A stretch of DNA of 64,000 bases from Arthrobacter_H sp030452125 (lineage in GTDB: Bacteria; Actinomycetota; Actinomycetes; Actinomycetales; Micrococcaceae): assembly GCA_052379645.1 (NCBI GenBank), contig JBQSYU010000015.1. The stretch is one strand, 5' to 3'. The notes under the pieces are model-generated. The model worked only from the letters and a program-made list of their open reading frames with translations, was not told the DNA's origin and made no database searches. A program made the translations under genes and the position numbers. This document shows positions 24,311-33,190 of this stretch, one piece after another (the stretch's first letter is position 1; each line of letters starts with the position of its first letter).

Positions 24311-25125
24311 CCCGCACCGTCCTCTCGCCCCGCATGCGGCGGGCGACCACCCCCGGATGGCTGTGGGTTCCGGCGCTCATTGGGCTCGCTGCCCTGGCCG
24401 GGCCCCTGGTGGCGCTCTTCGTCGCGGCCCGCTGGCAGGACCTGCCCGAGTTGCTGGCCCGCGACGAGGCCCGCACGGCGTTGGGTCTCTCCCTGGGCAC
24501 GGCGACGGCCTCGACCATCGTGTGCTTCCTGCTCGGGCTGCCCCTGGCGGTGCTGCTTTCGCGCCTGCACGGAGTCGTCCTGCAGGTGCTGCGCGGCCTG
24601 CTGGTCGTGCCGCTGGTGCTCTCACCGGTGGTCTCGGGACTGGCCCTGCTCTACTTCTGGGGCCGCCAGACACCGGTGGGGGGCTGGCTGGACTCGATCG
24701 GCCTGGGCGTGGGCTTCAGCCCGGCGGCGGTCGTGCTGGTCCAGGTGTTCGTCTCGCTGCCCTTCTTCGTCGTCTCGGCGCTGAGCAGCATCGAAGCGGT
24801 GGACACCGACCTGGAATTCTCCGGGGCCAACGCCGGGGCCTCCTCCGGACAGATCCTGGCCCACATCACCCTGCCGCTGGCAGCCCCCGGGATCATCGTG
24901 GGCACGCTGCTGGCCTTCGCCCGGTCCCTGGGCGAATACGGGGCGACCATCACCTTCGCCGGTTCCGTGGCAGGACGCACCCGGACCTTGCCGCTGCAGA
25001 TCGAATTGGCGCTGAACTCCAACGACCCGCAGGCAGCCCTGGGGATCAGCCTGATGCTGATCGGGCTCTACCTGATCGTGCTCGTCGTGGCCGGGGCCGG
25101 GGTCGGCAGGATCTTCAGGCGGTAG
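24307..25125 (+). CDS. modB: Molybdate ABC transporter permease ModB
   Basis: 272 residues with about five to six membrane segments. The cytoplasmic coupling loop E-F-S-G-A-N-A-G-A-S-S-G-Q-I-L and following L-P-L-A-A-P-G-I matches the binding-protein-dependent permease signature that contacts the ATPase. The expected partner ModC is not in the window: the next gene is moeA, 20 bases downstream. Either modC is elsewhere or another ATPase serves this permease. Confidence 0.92.
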   Translation: MTRTVLSPRMRRATTPGWLWVPALIGLAALAGPLVALFVAARWQDLPELLARDEARTALGLSLGTATASTIVCFLLGLPLAVLLSRLHGVVLQVLRGLLVVPLVLSPVVSGLALLYFWGRQTPVGGWLDSIGLGVGFSPAAVVLVQVFVSLPFFVVSALSSIEAVDTDLEFSGANAGASSGQILAHITLPLAAPGIIVGTLLAFARSLGEYGATITFAGSVAGRTRTLPLQIELALNSNDPQAALGISLMLIGLYLIVLVVAGAGVGRIFRR

Positions 25126-25132
25126 CCACCCG

Positions 25133-25138
25133 TAGGAT
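25133..25138 (+). promoter_or_regulatory. -10 element of moeA (leaderless type)
   Basis: TAGGAT lies eight bases after the end of modB and ends seven bases before the moeA ATG at 25146, which favours that ATG over the one at 25137. Confidence 0.5.
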
Positions 25139-25145
25139 GGACGCC

Positions 25146-26438
25146 ATGAAGCAACCCTTCCGACGCAGCGTCGACGAGCACCGTGGCGTGCTGAAGGCCC
25201 TGCTGTCCGAACTGCCGTCACGGCTGGGGTCCCAGGAGCTGGTGCTGGGCGAAGCCCGCGGACGGATCCTGGCCGCGGATCTGCCGGCACCCCGGAACCT
25301 GCCGGCGTTCGATAATTCGCAGATGGACGGATTCGCCGTACGCCGAGCCGACCTGCTTGACGGGCAGGAACTCCGGGTCGGTGCCGTGATCGCCGCCGGC
25401 GATGCCGCGGAAGCCCTGCCGGCCGGAACGGCGGCCCCCATCATGACCGGGGCCATGCTCCCGCCCGGCGCGGACGCCGTGGTACCCATCGAAAGGGCGG
25501 ACCCCCCGGAATTCCCGGAGGCCCTCAGCCAGCCGGGCCCCCCGGCAGGGGCCTGGACGGTACGCCTGCCCGCCGACACCCCCGACGGCCAGTTCATCCG
25601 CGCGGCCGGAAGCGATATCGCCCGCGGGGCCATCGCCCTGCCTGCAGGAACCCGGCTCGGCCCGGCCCAGCTCGGACTGGCCGCGGCCTTGGGGTTGGAC
25701 CGGCTCACCGTGACCGGGCGCCCCCGGGTCCTGGTCCTGGCCACCGGGGACGAGGTGCGCGCGCCCGGCTCCGACCTCGCTCCGGGACAGATCCACGATG
25801 CCAACACCACCTTGTTGCTGGGCCTCTTCGCCGAGGCGGGGGCCGAGGTCGCCGCCGCAGGCATCAGCACCGACGCGCCGGAGGCCTTCATGGCCGAACT
25901 GGCCCCCGCCCTGGGACCGCCCGGCGCTCCGGCCGCCGATCTCGTGGTGACCAGCGGGGGCATCAGCAAGGGCGCCTTCGAGGTCGTCCGGCTGGCCCTG
26001 GCCGGCCACGGGATCGAGTTCGGCTCCGTCGCCATGCAACCCGGAGGGCCCCAGGGCGCCGGCATGCTGCGGCTGCCGGGGGCGGCGCCGACCCCCTTGC
26101 TGGCCTTCCCGGGAAACCCGGTCAGCGGGGTCGTCAGCTTCGAGCTGCTGGCCCGGCCCGTCTGGGAGGAACTCTTCGCCACGCCGCCGCGACCCCGGGT
26201 GGCGACCCGCCTGGCCACCGATCTTGCGGCACCTCCGGCGGGAAAGCTCCAGGTCCGGCGGGCCGCCGTCGTCCTCGGGGACGACGGCGCGCCGACCGCG
26301 ACCCCGGTGGGCGGGCCCGGTTCCCATCTGGTCCATGCCCTGGCCAGGTCCAATGCCCTGCTGGTGCTCCCTGCCGGAAGCGCGGCACCCCGGGCTGGAG
26401 AAATGATCGACACCCTCATTTACGGAGCGCAGATATGA
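25146..26438 (+). CDS. moeA: Molybdopterin molybdenumtransferase MoeA
   Basis: 430 residues. MoeA inserts molybdate into adenylated molybdopterin. Clear motifs are N-S-Q-M-D-G-F-A-V (active-site Asp), M-T-G-A-M-L-P-P-G-A-D-A-V-V-P-I-E, L-A-T-G-D-E-V and T-S-G-G-I-S-K-G, then L-A-F-P-G-N-P-V-S-G. The G-I-S-K-G-A variant replaces the usual G-V-S-x-G-x-x-D, but the fold is intact. A proline-rich insertion lies around residue 125. moaC overlaps its end by four bases. Confidence 0.94.
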   Translation: MKQPFRRSVDEHRGVLKALLSELPSRLGSQELVLGEARGRILAADLPAPRNLPAFDNSQMDGFAVRRADLLDGQELRVGAVIAAGDAAEALPAGTAAPIMTGAMLPPGADAVVPIERADPPEFPEALSQPGPPAGAWTVRLPADTPDGQFIRAAGSDIARGAIALPAGTRLGPAQLGLAAALGLDRLTVTGRPRVLVLATGDEVRAPGSDLAPGQIHDANTTLLLGLFAEAGAEVAAAGISTDAPEAFMAELAPALGPPGAPAADLVVTSGGISKGAFEVVRLALAGHGIEFGSVAMQPGGPQGAGMLRLPGAAPTPLLAFPGNPVSGVVSFELLARPVWEELFATPPRPRVATRLATDLAAPPAGKLQVRRAAVVLGDDGAPTATPVGGPGSHLVHALARSNALLVLPAGSAAPRAGEMIDTLIYGAQI

Positions 26439-26935
26439 ACGACCCCGAAGCACCAGCCCTGAGCCATGTCCGGGCCGACGGATCCGCGCATATGGTCGAT
26501 GTCTCCGCCAAGGCCGAGACCTCGCGCCGGGCCGTCGCCCAGGCAGTGCTGCACACCCGCCCCGACGTCCTGGCGATGATCGTCGCGGGGGAGCTTCCCA
26601 AGGGCGATGCCCTGGCGGTGGCCCGCGTCGCCGGGATCATGGGCGCGAAGAAGACCCCGGAACTGATTCCGCTGTGCCATCCGCTGCCGCTGTCGAAACT
26701 GACCGTCGATTTCTTCCCCGATGCCGACGCCGGAAGCATCCGCATCGAGGCCGCCGTGACCACCCGGGGGGTGACCGGCGTGGAGATGGAGGCCCTGACG
26801 GCCGTGTCGATCACCGCATTGACGCTCTACGACATGACCAAGGCGGTCGATAAGCACGCCTCCATCGACGACATCAAGGTGCTGGCCAAATCCGGGGGAA
26901 AAAGCGGGGACTGGACCGTCGGGGAGGACCGGTGA
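26435..26935 (+). CDS. moaC: Cyclic pyranopterin monophosphate synthase MoaC
   Basis: 166 residues. It completes cPMP formation from the MoaA product. The signature blocks V-D-V-S-A-K-A-E-T-x-R, K-T-P-E-L-I-P-L-C-H-P-L and T-G-V-E-M-E-A-L-T-A-V-S and the final Y-D-M-x-K-A-V-D-K are all present. It is coupled on both sides (ATGA with moeA, GTGA with the mog gene). Confidence 0.96.
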   Translation: MNDPEAPALSHVRADGSAHMVDVSAKAETSRRAVAQAVLHTRPDVLAMIVAGELPKGDALAVARVAGIMGAKKTPELIPLCHPLPLSKLTVDFFPDADAGSIRIEAAVTTRGVTGVEMEALTAVSITALTLYDMTKAVDKHASIDDIKVLAKSGGKSGDWTVGEDR

Positions 26936-27423
26936 GACCCGCATCGACCCGCCGGGCGGGAATCATCATCGCCTCCACCCGGGCCGCCTCCGGCGGGTAT
27001 GCCGACCGCAGCGCCCCGATCATCGGCGAATGGTTGCAAGGGCACGGCTTCGAGCTGACCGAACCGGTCATCGTCCCCGATGGGGAACCGGTCGGTGCCG
27101 CCTTGCGCGAACTGCTGGCCTCGAGCCCGTCGCTGCTGATCACCAGCGGGGGGACGGGCCTGGCCCCCGATGACCTGACCCCCGAGATGACGGCCCCGTT
27201 GTTGGACCGGGAGATCCCCGGGATCATGGAGGCCATCCGCGCCGTCGGGCGCACGAAGACCCCGCATGCCGCCCTCAGCCGCGGCCATGCCGGAACCGTC
27301 GGCAGGACGCTGGTGGTGAATCTTCCGGGATCGCCCTCCGGGGTCCGCGATGCCCTGGGCGTCCTGGACCCGCTCATCACCCATCTCTGCGAACAGATTG
27401 AAGGAGGACATGGACATGCCTGA
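26932..27423 (+). CDS. mog: Molybdopterin adenylyltransferase (MogA/MoaB family)
   Basis: 163 residues from a GTG overlapping moaC. It adenylates molybdopterin before metal insertion by MoeA. The T-S-G-G-T-G-L-A-P-D-D-L-T-P-E loop and the S-R-G-H-A-G-T-V-G-R-T-L-V-V-N-L-P-G-S-P block are typical. I use the general symbol because MogA and MoaB are hard to tell apart here. moaE starts inside its last codons. Confidence 0.9.
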   Translation: MRPASTRRAGIIIASTRAASGGYADRSAPIIGEWLQGHGFELTEPVIVPDGEPVGAALRELLASSPSLLITSGGTGLAPDDLTPEMTAPLLDREIPGIMEAIRAVGRTKTPHAALSRGHAGTVGRTLVVNLPGSPSGVRDALGVLDPLITHLCEQIEGGHGHA

Positions 27424-27850
27424 TACCCCGGGAATCGTGGTTTTCGCCGGTATGGCGGAGGCACCCATCGACGTCTCGACCGCGTGGGATGCCGTCGAGA
27501 CCGACGCCACCGGCGCCGTCGTCACCTTCGGCGGGGTGGTGCGCAACCACGACGGCGGCCGAGCGGTCGACAAGCTGGACTACAGCGCCCATCCCAGCGC
27601 CGAGGCCACCATGGCCGCCCTGGCCGCCGAGGTCGCGAGCCGCCACCCCGGAACCCGGCTCTGGGCCGCCCACCGGACCGGGGCGTTGGCCATCGGGGAT
27701 CCGGCCCTGGTGGCAGCCGCCGCCTCCGCCCACCGCGGGGAGGCCTTCGAAGCCTGCCGGGATCTGGTCGAGGCAGTCAAGGCCGGGGTGCCGGTCTGGA
27801 AGGAACAACACTTCACGGACGGCGACACCGAATGGGTGGGCATGGCCTGA
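27416..27850 (+). CDS. moaE: Molybdopterin synthase catalytic subunit MoaE
   Basis: 144 residues. MoaE pairs with thiocarboxylated MoaD to convert cPMP to molybdopterin. Motifs: A-V-V-T-F-G-G-V-V-R-N-H-D-G-G, L-D-Y-S-A-H-P, the H-R-T-G-x-L-x-I-G-D-x-A-V-like stretch, and V-P-V-W-K-E-Q-H-F with the catalytic lysine. The ATG at 27416 is chosen because AAGGAGG ends eight bases upstream; the ATG at 27410 is too close. It ends the Moco gene run. Confidence 0.95.
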   Translation: MPDTPGIVVFAGMAEAPIDVSTAWDAVETDATGAVVTFGGVVRNHDGGRAVDKLDYSAHPSAEATMAALAAEVASRHPGTRLWAAHRTGALAIGDPALVAAAASAHRGEAFEACRDLVEAVKAGVPVWKEQHFTDGDTEWVGMA

Positions 27851-27855
27851 GGCGA

Positions 27856-27861
27856 TATCCT
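27856..27861 (+). promoter_or_regulatory. -10 element of dapB (leaderless type)
   Basis: TATCCT ends seven bases before the dapB ATG and directly follows moaE, so dapB can be transcribed independently of the Moco cluster. Confidence 0.55.
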
Positions 27862-27868
27862 TGGGTGC

Positions 27869-28633
27869 ATGAGTGCTCAAATTCGTGTTGCCATCCTCGG
27901 CGCCTCCGGGCGCATGGGTTCCGAGGCCGTCCAGGCCGTGGAGAACGCCACCGACATGGAACTGGTGGCGGCCCTGGGCCGGCACGATCCATTGCAGGAA
28001 GTGCTCGACGCCGGGGCCACGCACCTCGTGGATCTCACCGTTCCGGGCAGCACTGAAACCAATGTGCGTTTCGCCGTCGACCACGGGCTGCACGCCGTGG
28101 TGGGGACCACCGGATGGACCGACGACCGCCGGTCCCAACTCGCCGAACTACTGGCCGCGCACCCGCAGACCGGGGTGCTGATCGCCCCGAATTTCGCGTT
28201 GGGTTCCGTCCTGGCCTCCGCTTTTGCCGCCCAGGCCGCCAAATACTTCGAATCCGTCGAAATCATCGAACTGCACCACCCGAATAAGGTCGACGCCCCC
28301 TCGGGGACCGCGGTGCGCACCGCCGAACTGATCTCGGCGAAGCGTCGTGCGGCGGGGATCCCGGCCAGCCCCGATGCCACCGAGACCCTGCTGGACGGGG
28401 CCCGTGGCGCCGATGTCGAGGGGGTGCACGTGCATTCGGTCCGGCTCCGCGGACTCGTCGCCCACCAGGAGGTCCTGCTCGGTTCCGAAGGCGAACAGCT
28501 GACGCTGCGCCATGACTCCTTCGACCGGGCCTCGTTCATGCCCGGGGTGCTGTTGGGGCTACGGACCGTCGGCTCACGCCCCGGGCTGGCCTACGGACTG
28601 GACTCCTACCTCGATCTGGGAGGCAACGCCTAA
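27869..28633 (+). CDS. dapB: 4-hydroxy-tetrahydrodipicolinate reductase DapB
   Basis: 254 residues. It reduces the DapA product with NAD(P)H in the lysine/diaminopimelate pathway. The nucleotide-binding G-A-S-G-R-M-G is at the N-terminus, the T-T-G-W loop is in the middle, and the catalytic E-L-H-H-P-N-K-V-D-A-P-S-G-T-A block is intact. The next gene starts on the base after its stop. Confidence 0.96.
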   Translation: MSAQIRVAILGASGRMGSEAVQAVENATDMELVAALGRHDPLQEVLDAGATHLVDLTVPGSTETNVRFAVDHGLHAVVGTTGWTDDRRSQLAELLAAHPQTGVLIAPNFALGSVLASAFAAQAAKYFESVEIIELHHPNKVDAPSGTAVRTAELISAKRRAAGIPASPDATETLLDGARGADVEGVHVHSVRLRGLVAHQEVLLGSEGEQLTLRHDSFDRASFMPGVLLGLRTVGSRPGLAYGLDSYLDLGGNA

Positions 28634-29101
28634 GTGAAGACCAAACTCTGGGTCGGCGGGATCCTGCTGCTGTTCGTCCTCTACCTCTTCGCCGCCTTCT
28701 CCAGCGCGGTGACCCTCATCGGCTCACCTGAACCGCTGGCCAAGGGCATCGGCATCGCGGCCCTGCTGATCCCCCTGCTGGGGGTCTGGATCCTCATCCG
28801 TGAAGTCCTTTTCGGGGCCCGTAGCCAGCGCATGGCAGGGATCCTCCAATCGGAGGGGCTGCTGCCCGAGGACAACCTGCCGCGCACCCCTTCCGGACGG
28901 ATCATCAAGGCATCGGCCGATGAGGACTTCGTGCAGTACCAGGAGGAAGCCGAGGAACACCCCGGGTCCTGGCGCAGCATGCACCGGCTGGCGTTGGCCT
29001 ACGATGCGTCGGGGGACCGCCGTCGGGCCCGCGAGATGATGCGCCGGGCCATCGACCTGTTCCGGGCCTCACCCGACGCGAAGGCGTCCACCGGAAGCTG
29101 A
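28634..29101 (+). CDS. Two-TM protein with TPR-like C-terminus, unknown function
   Basis: 155 residues from a GTG immediately after the dapB stop. Two hydrophobic helices (about 7-28 and 38-60) are followed by a cytoplasmic part: a short basic stretch, an acidic stretch and, near 115-145, W-R-S-M-H-R-L-A-L-A-Y-D-A-S-G-D-R-R-R-A-R, which looks like a single tetratricopeptide repeat helix pair. It is coupled to dapB and of unknown role; I recall similar proteins following dapB in related actinobacteria. Confidence 0.75.
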   Translation: MKTKLWVGGILLLFVLYLFAAFSSAVTLIGSPEPLAKGIGIAALLIPLLGVWILIREVLFGARSQRMAGILQSEGLLPEDNLPRTPSGRIIKASADEDFVQYQEEAEEHPGSWRSMHRLALAYDASGDRRRAREMMRRAIDLFRASPDAKASTGS

Positions 29102-29127
29102 CCTTCCCGGCCCGGGGCCGATCAGCT
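29096..29127. terminator. Inverted repeat between converging genes
   Basis: AGCTGA (29096-29101) and TCAGCT (29122-29127) contain the stop codons of the two converging genes and enclose CGGCC-CGG-GGCCG. The structure could terminate transcription from both sides. Confidence 0.45.
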
Positions 29128-29781
29128 CCGACGTGAAAACAAGGCAGCCTGCACGCGGGACTGCAGGCCGAGCTTGGCCAGGACCCGCGAAACGTGGGTT
29201 TTCACGGTCGTCTCCGAAATATCCAACCGACGTCCGATCAGTTGATTGGACAACCCCTCACCCAGGCACTTCAGCACTTCACGCTCGCGGGCGGTCAGCG
29301 TCTCCACCGCGGCAGCGGCATCCAGGGAAGCGGCGTCAGCGATGGGTGGCGCCGTCCGGGCGGCCACCGCTGCACTGACGATTCGTGCCGTGACCTCGGG
29401 GGAAATCACCGAATCCCCGGCGTGGACCCGCTGCAACGCGGCGGTGATATCCGCCGGTTCGGCCGATTTGAGCAGGAACCCGTCGGCCCCGGCCTCCAAC
29501 GCCCCGAAGAGGTAGGCATCCTGGTCGAAGGTCGTCAGCACCAGGACCTTGGACAAGGCCTCGGCGGTGATTTCCCGGGTCGCCTGGATCCCGTCGACGA
29601 CCGGCATGCGCAGATCCATCAGGACGACGTCGGGGCGCAGCGCCCGCGCCATCTGAACCGCCCGGCCGCCGTCGGCCGCTTCGCCCACGACGGTGAGACC
29701 GGGCTGCGTTTCCAAGACCATGCGCATGCCCAGACGGATGGCCGCATGGTCATCAGCCAACAACACCGTGATATCGCTCAT
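29122..29781 (-). CDS. NarL/FixJ-family two-component response regulator
   Basis: 219 residues. The receiver domain (1-120) has the D10-D11 pair, phospho-acceptor D56 in V-L-M-D-L-R-M-P and the lysine of F-L-L-K-S. A linker leads to a LuxR-type helix-turn-helix (about 157-215: L-T-A-R-E-R-E-V-L-K ... T-V-K-T-H-V-S-R-V-L-A-K-L). The start overlaps the end of the histidine kinase gene by four bases, so the two form an operon. Targets are not visible; the divergent GAP-family gene is a candidate. Confidence 0.93.
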   Translation of the reverse strand: MSDITVLLADDHAAIRLGMRMVLETQPGLTVVGEAADGGRAVQMARALRPDVVLMDLRMPVVDGIQATREITAEALSKVLVLTTFDQDAYLFGALEAGADGFLLKSAEPADITAALQRVHAGDSVISPEVTARIVSAAVAARTAPPIADAASLDAAAAVETLTAREREVLKCLGEGLSNQLIGRRLDISETTVKTHVSRVLAKLGLQSRVQAALFSRRS

Positions 29782-31067
29782 GCCGGGCCCTCAGCCGGCG
29801 GAACCGAGGCCCGGCCGGCGAGCCCAGCGCCAGAGTGCTCCAAATCTTCCTCCGAGGCGCGAACCGGCAGCCGAACCGAGACCTGCCAGCCGCCGTCGTG
29901 CACTGCTGCCGTCAGTTCCCCGCCGAGCTGCTCCACCCGCAGGCGAAGACTCCGCAACCCGGTGCCGGTCCCGGGTTCCCCGGCATCTGCCGCGGACCCA
30001 GGTCCGGCCGGTGGTGGGCTGTTGGTGACGCGGACGTGGAGCAGCCCGGCGGCGGGACCACCCTGCCCGACGACGGCGATATTGGCACCGGGGGCATGTC
30101 TCAGCGCGTTGACCAGCGACTCGGCCACGACCCGGTAGACGGCAGTCTGTTGTGCCGAGGGGATCGACGCGGTTCCCGACACCGTGCTGGACAGGGTGAT
30201 CCGGGTCCCCGAAGCAGCATGGGCGGCGACCAGCGAATCAAGGTCCGCGAGGAACCCCGCAGCTTCCTGGGCATCACCCGAAGACAGGATCCGGATCATC
30301 GAAGTCAGCTCGTTCAGCCCCGCGACGCTTTCCTTCCGGACATGGGACAGGACCTCGGCGGCGAGTTCACGGGTCCCGGTGCTCAGCGCAGCGCCGGTCT
30401 GCAGGGCGATCGCCGAGAGGCGGGCCGAGAGGACATCGTGGAGTTCGTGGGCCATGCGTTGGCGCTCGGAGGCCACCGCCAATTCGTGACGGGCTGCTTC
30501 CAGGGTGGCTTGTTGCCTGACGGCATCCTCCGCAGCCTGAGCACGGGTGGCCTCCGCCGCGGACAGCTTGCGTTCCTTGCGCACATTGCTGGCCCATTCG
30601 GCCGGCAGCAGCAACGACATTCCGGCAATCAGTGCCGTCAGAACGGCAGCAGGCAGCTCGGCCGTGACCGCCAGGACGGAAAGAGTGGCGACGGCCGTGA
30701 GGACCAGGGAGGCGATTTCGGTCATTCGGGAGACCCGGTCGCCGGCAAAGAGCACCAGCGAGAAGACGGTTTCCCAGAGCAGGAACAGCGCCGTCGTCTG
30801 GCCCATCAGCAACAGCACCAGTACCGCCGTCCCGGTCATGGAGGCCATCAGGAACGTCGTCCCACGCCGGAAGAGGATGCCCACAGACCCCACGGCTGCC
30901 ACTGCGGGCCACCAGGCCGAGAAAGCTGGTGGGAACCAGGCCCAGTCGCCATCGTTGTTCACGGTGAACAGCAACCACATCATCGCCGGATAGCCCAGGG
31001 CCAGCAGGATGTCCTCGCGCCGGATGGCACTCAGCACCCGGAGAACGGGCCGTTCGGTATCGTTCAT
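29778..31067 (-). CDS. Sensor histidine kinase (HisKA_3, NarX/DesK-like)
   Basis: 429 residues from the ATG at 31067; the frame is open to 31115. Five or six hydrophobic segments (about 20-160) form the sensor part, with no extracellular domain of note. A coiled dimerisation helix carries the phospho-histidine H210 in A-H-E-L-H-D-V-L. The C-terminal ATPase domain has N-A-L-R-H-A-P-G-A (N box) and G-T-G-L-R-S-L-R-L-R. Membrane sensors of this type often watch the membrane itself or cell-wall stress; the real signal is unknown. Confidence 0.9.
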   Translation of the reverse strand: MNDTERPVLRVLSAIRREDILLALGYPAMMWLLFTVNNDGDWAWFPPAFSAWWPAVAAVGSVGILFRRGTTFLMASMTGTAVLVLLLMGQTTALFLLWETVFSLVLFAGDRVSRMTEIASLVLTAVATLSVLAVTAELPAAVLTALIAGMSLLLPAEWASNVRKERKLSAAEATRAQAAEDAVRQQATLEAARHELAVASERQRMAHELHDVLSARLSAIALQTGAALSTGTRELAAEVLSHVRKESVAGLNELTSMIRILSSGDAQEAAGFLADLDSLVAAHAASGTRITLSSTVSGTASIPSAQQTAVYRVVAESLVNALRHAPGANIAVVGQGGPAAGLLHVRVTNSPPPAGPGSAADAGEPGTGTGLRSLRLRVEQLGGELTAAVHDGGWQVSVRLPVRASEEDLEHSGAGLAGRASVPPAEGPA

Positions 31068-31192
31068 GGTTTCATCGTGCCCGTCCCCGCCCGTGGTTCC
31101 AAGGCGGGAGGCCACCTGATGGGACGAAGGGATGACCTCCGGTGCATCGATGGCAGGACGCGCGGCAGCCGGGATCCGACGAGTGTGGGGTC

Positions 31193-31978
31193 ATGACCTC
31201 TGAGAATCTGCTCAAACTCCTCGTCCTGGCCCTGGTGGACAGCACCAGCATCGGCACCCTGGTGATCCCCGTGTGGTTGCTGTTGCGCCGCGACGTCGGG
31301 CGCATCGCCGGACGGATCGGCATCTACCTGGTGACGATCGGGGTCTTCTACTTCCTCATCGGCGTGCTGATGCTGACCTCGGCCACCACGGTGCTCCAGG
31401 TATGGGGTGACGGAGCCCGGATGTTCATCGACTCACGCCCGGCCCATTGGGTGGCGCTTGCCGGCGGCGCCGGGCTTCTGTGGTTCGCGCTCAAGGACGG
31501 CAAGACGGTGCGCCGGACGGCGAAACCGCAGCACGCCACGACCGCGACCGGGGCAACCGCGACGGCACCGGATCAACCGGGGCCATCCGGTCCGCAGGGC
31601 CGTCAGGAAGCGGCCGAGGAACGGTGGAAGACCCGCATCGGCAGGGCCCTGGGCACCCCGGCCGGCCTGCTTACTTTGGCGCTGGTGGCCGGTTTGCTCG
31701 AGCTGCCGACCATGCTGCCCTATGTAGCGGCGATCGGCGTGCTGACCGTCTCAGGTCCTGCCGGGGCGGGATCGTTCCTGCTGCTGGCGGGCTACTGCGT
31801 AGTCATGTTGCTACCGGCTGGGTTGCTGCTGACCGCCCGGCTGCTGTTGGCCCACCGCATCAACGGACCCCTGCACCGGCTGGGCCAGTGGTTGGGCAAG
31901 GCCTCCGCCGAAGCGGTGTTGTGGATCATGGGAGTCGGCGGGTTCCTGCTGCTGCGCTTCGCCGTCGGTGGGCTCTAA
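31193..31978 (+). CDS. GAP/Sap-family membrane protein (sulfolipid-1-addressing protein-like)
   Basis: 261 residues with six hydrophobic segments in two groups of three, separated by an Ala/Thr/Pro/Gln-rich cytoplasmic linker (about 113-145). The first segment's A-L-V-D-S-T-S-I-G-T-L-V-I-P and the second group's L-E-L-P-T-M-L-P-Y are what I know from the mycobacterial GAP (Sap) family connected with glycolipid export. The LysE-like fold suggests export of a small molecule or lipid. It is divergent from the two-component system. The gene ends six bases before the converging membrane gene. Confidence 0.75.
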   Translation: MTSENLLKLLVLALVDSTSIGTLVIPVWLLLRRDVGRIAGRIGIYLVTIGVFYFLIGVLMLTSATTVLQVWGDGARMFIDSRPAHWVALAGGAGLLWFALKDGKTVRRTAKPQHATTATGATATAPDQPGPSGPQGRQEAAEERWKTRIGRALGTPAGLLTLALVAGLLELPTMLPYVAAIGVLTVSGPAGAGSFLLLAGYCVVMLLPAGLLLTARLLLAHRINGPLHRLGQWLGKASAEAVLWIMGVGGFLLLRFAVGGL

Positions 31979-31984
31979 GCCGGA

Positions 31985-33190
31985 TCAGCCGGTGCCGCTG
32001 CGGGCGAGCGCATGCACCCCGGCTTCCAGCGGGCCCCTCCGGCCGGCCCACTTCAGTCCGATGCCCACCAGCAGGGAACCGACGACGAAGTACAGGTACA
32101 ACCCCAACCGCGGCATTCCGGCGGTGACGGTGCTCAACGCGTCCAAGGCCACCAGGTGGCCGGCATAGAGGGTCAGCGTCGCGGACCCGGCGCCAGAGAG
32201 TGGCCAGAGCAGTGCTTCTCCGGCCAGGCCGAGCAGCGCCGACAGTGCCATGGCCAGCAACTGGCAGGCGCCCAGGACGGCGATCGCGGTCCCCGCCACA
32301 TGCAGCAGATCCAAGGGGGCGCTGCTATGCGGTGCGGAGAGGACGAACCACCAGGGGGTCCCTTCGACCCCTGCCAGGCCGTGCCCGGAGAGCAACGCAG
32401 CATCCAGGGGCAGACCGTTCCCCTCGGTGATCGCCGTCAAGGTCCGCAGCGCCTCGTCGTTGGCTCCGATCACCCGGTCCGAGAGCTCCCGGGCCGCCCA
32501 CGCCAGGGACGCACCACCGACGGTGAACGCCAGGGCGACCGGAGGCAGCGAGATCCGGCAGCGCCCCAGGGCCAGACCCAGCACGATGAATCCCGTCCAG
32601 ACCAGGACCGGGTAGTAGCCGGTGATGAACAGATCGGCGGCCAACGAGGCCGGGCGCAGCAGGTCCGTCAGACCGGGGGAGGGGCCTACGGTGGCCGGGG
32701 AGATGCGGGACGTCGCCAGCGGGAAGAGCAGGTACCACAGGACGGGGGAGAGCAGCAGCCAGCCGATCGCCGAGAACCAGAGGGTGCGCCACCGCAAGCC
32801 GAGGAACACACTGGCGATCAGGAACAGCACCCCGTAGTGCACCAGGATGACGGCGACATTGGTGTTCAACGCTCCACAGCCCAACCCGATGACGGTGATC
32901 AACACGGCCCGGATCAGGACCGAGCGCCGCCCGGACCTGAGTCGGGTCCCGGTATGTGGGCGGCTTCCCCCGGTCAGCAGCGCCAAGCCGACACCGGCCA
33001 GGATCGCGAACAGTGCCGAGGACGTCCCGGCGAACAAGGTGGCCGTCCAGGTGGCATGGACGGCGCCGGAATCATCGGCCCGGGTCAACGGCAGGATGTG
33101 GGTGGCCATCATGCCCAGCAGGGCGAGGCCGCGGGCCACATCGACCCCCGCGATCCGACCAGCGGGGGCGGAGGCGCTCTGACTGGGCAT
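31985..33190 (-). CDS. DUF1624/DUF418-type membrane protein (heparan-alpha-glucosaminide acetyltransferase-like)
   Basis: 401 residues from the ATG at 33190, which has AGGAG at good spacing. About ten membrane segments. The start R-I-A-G-V-D-V-A-R-G-L-A-L-L-G-M-M-A-T-H carries the conserved Asp and His of the family, and a D-U-F-418-like C-terminus includes Y-A-G-H. Such proteins may transfer acyl groups across the membrane onto sugars or polymers. The substrate is unknown. It is divergent from dapA. Confidence 0.78.
   Translation of the reverse strand: MPSQSASAPAGRIAGVDVARGLALLGMMATHILPLTRADDSGAVHATWTATLFAGTSSALFAILAGVGLALLTGGSRPHTGTRLRSGRRSVLIRAVLITVIGLGCGALNTNVAVILVHYGVLFLIASVFLGLRWRTLWFSAIGWLLLSPVLWYLLFPLATSRISPATVGPSPGLTDLLRPASLAADLFITGYYPVLVWTGFIVLGLALGRCRISLPPVALAFTVGGASLAWAARELSDRVIGANDEALRTLTAITEGNGLPLDAALLSGHGLAGVEGTPWWFVLSAPHSSAPLDLLHVAGTAIAVLGACQLLAMALSALLGLAGEALLWPLSGAGSATLTLYAGHLVALDALSTVTAGMPRLGLYLYFVVGSLLVGIGLKWAGRRGPLEAGVHALARSGTG

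Noticed and set aside
24357..25136. Longer moeA reading starting inside modB
   Set aside because: The open frame overlaps all of modB in another frame and has no similarity; the real moeA starts at 25146.
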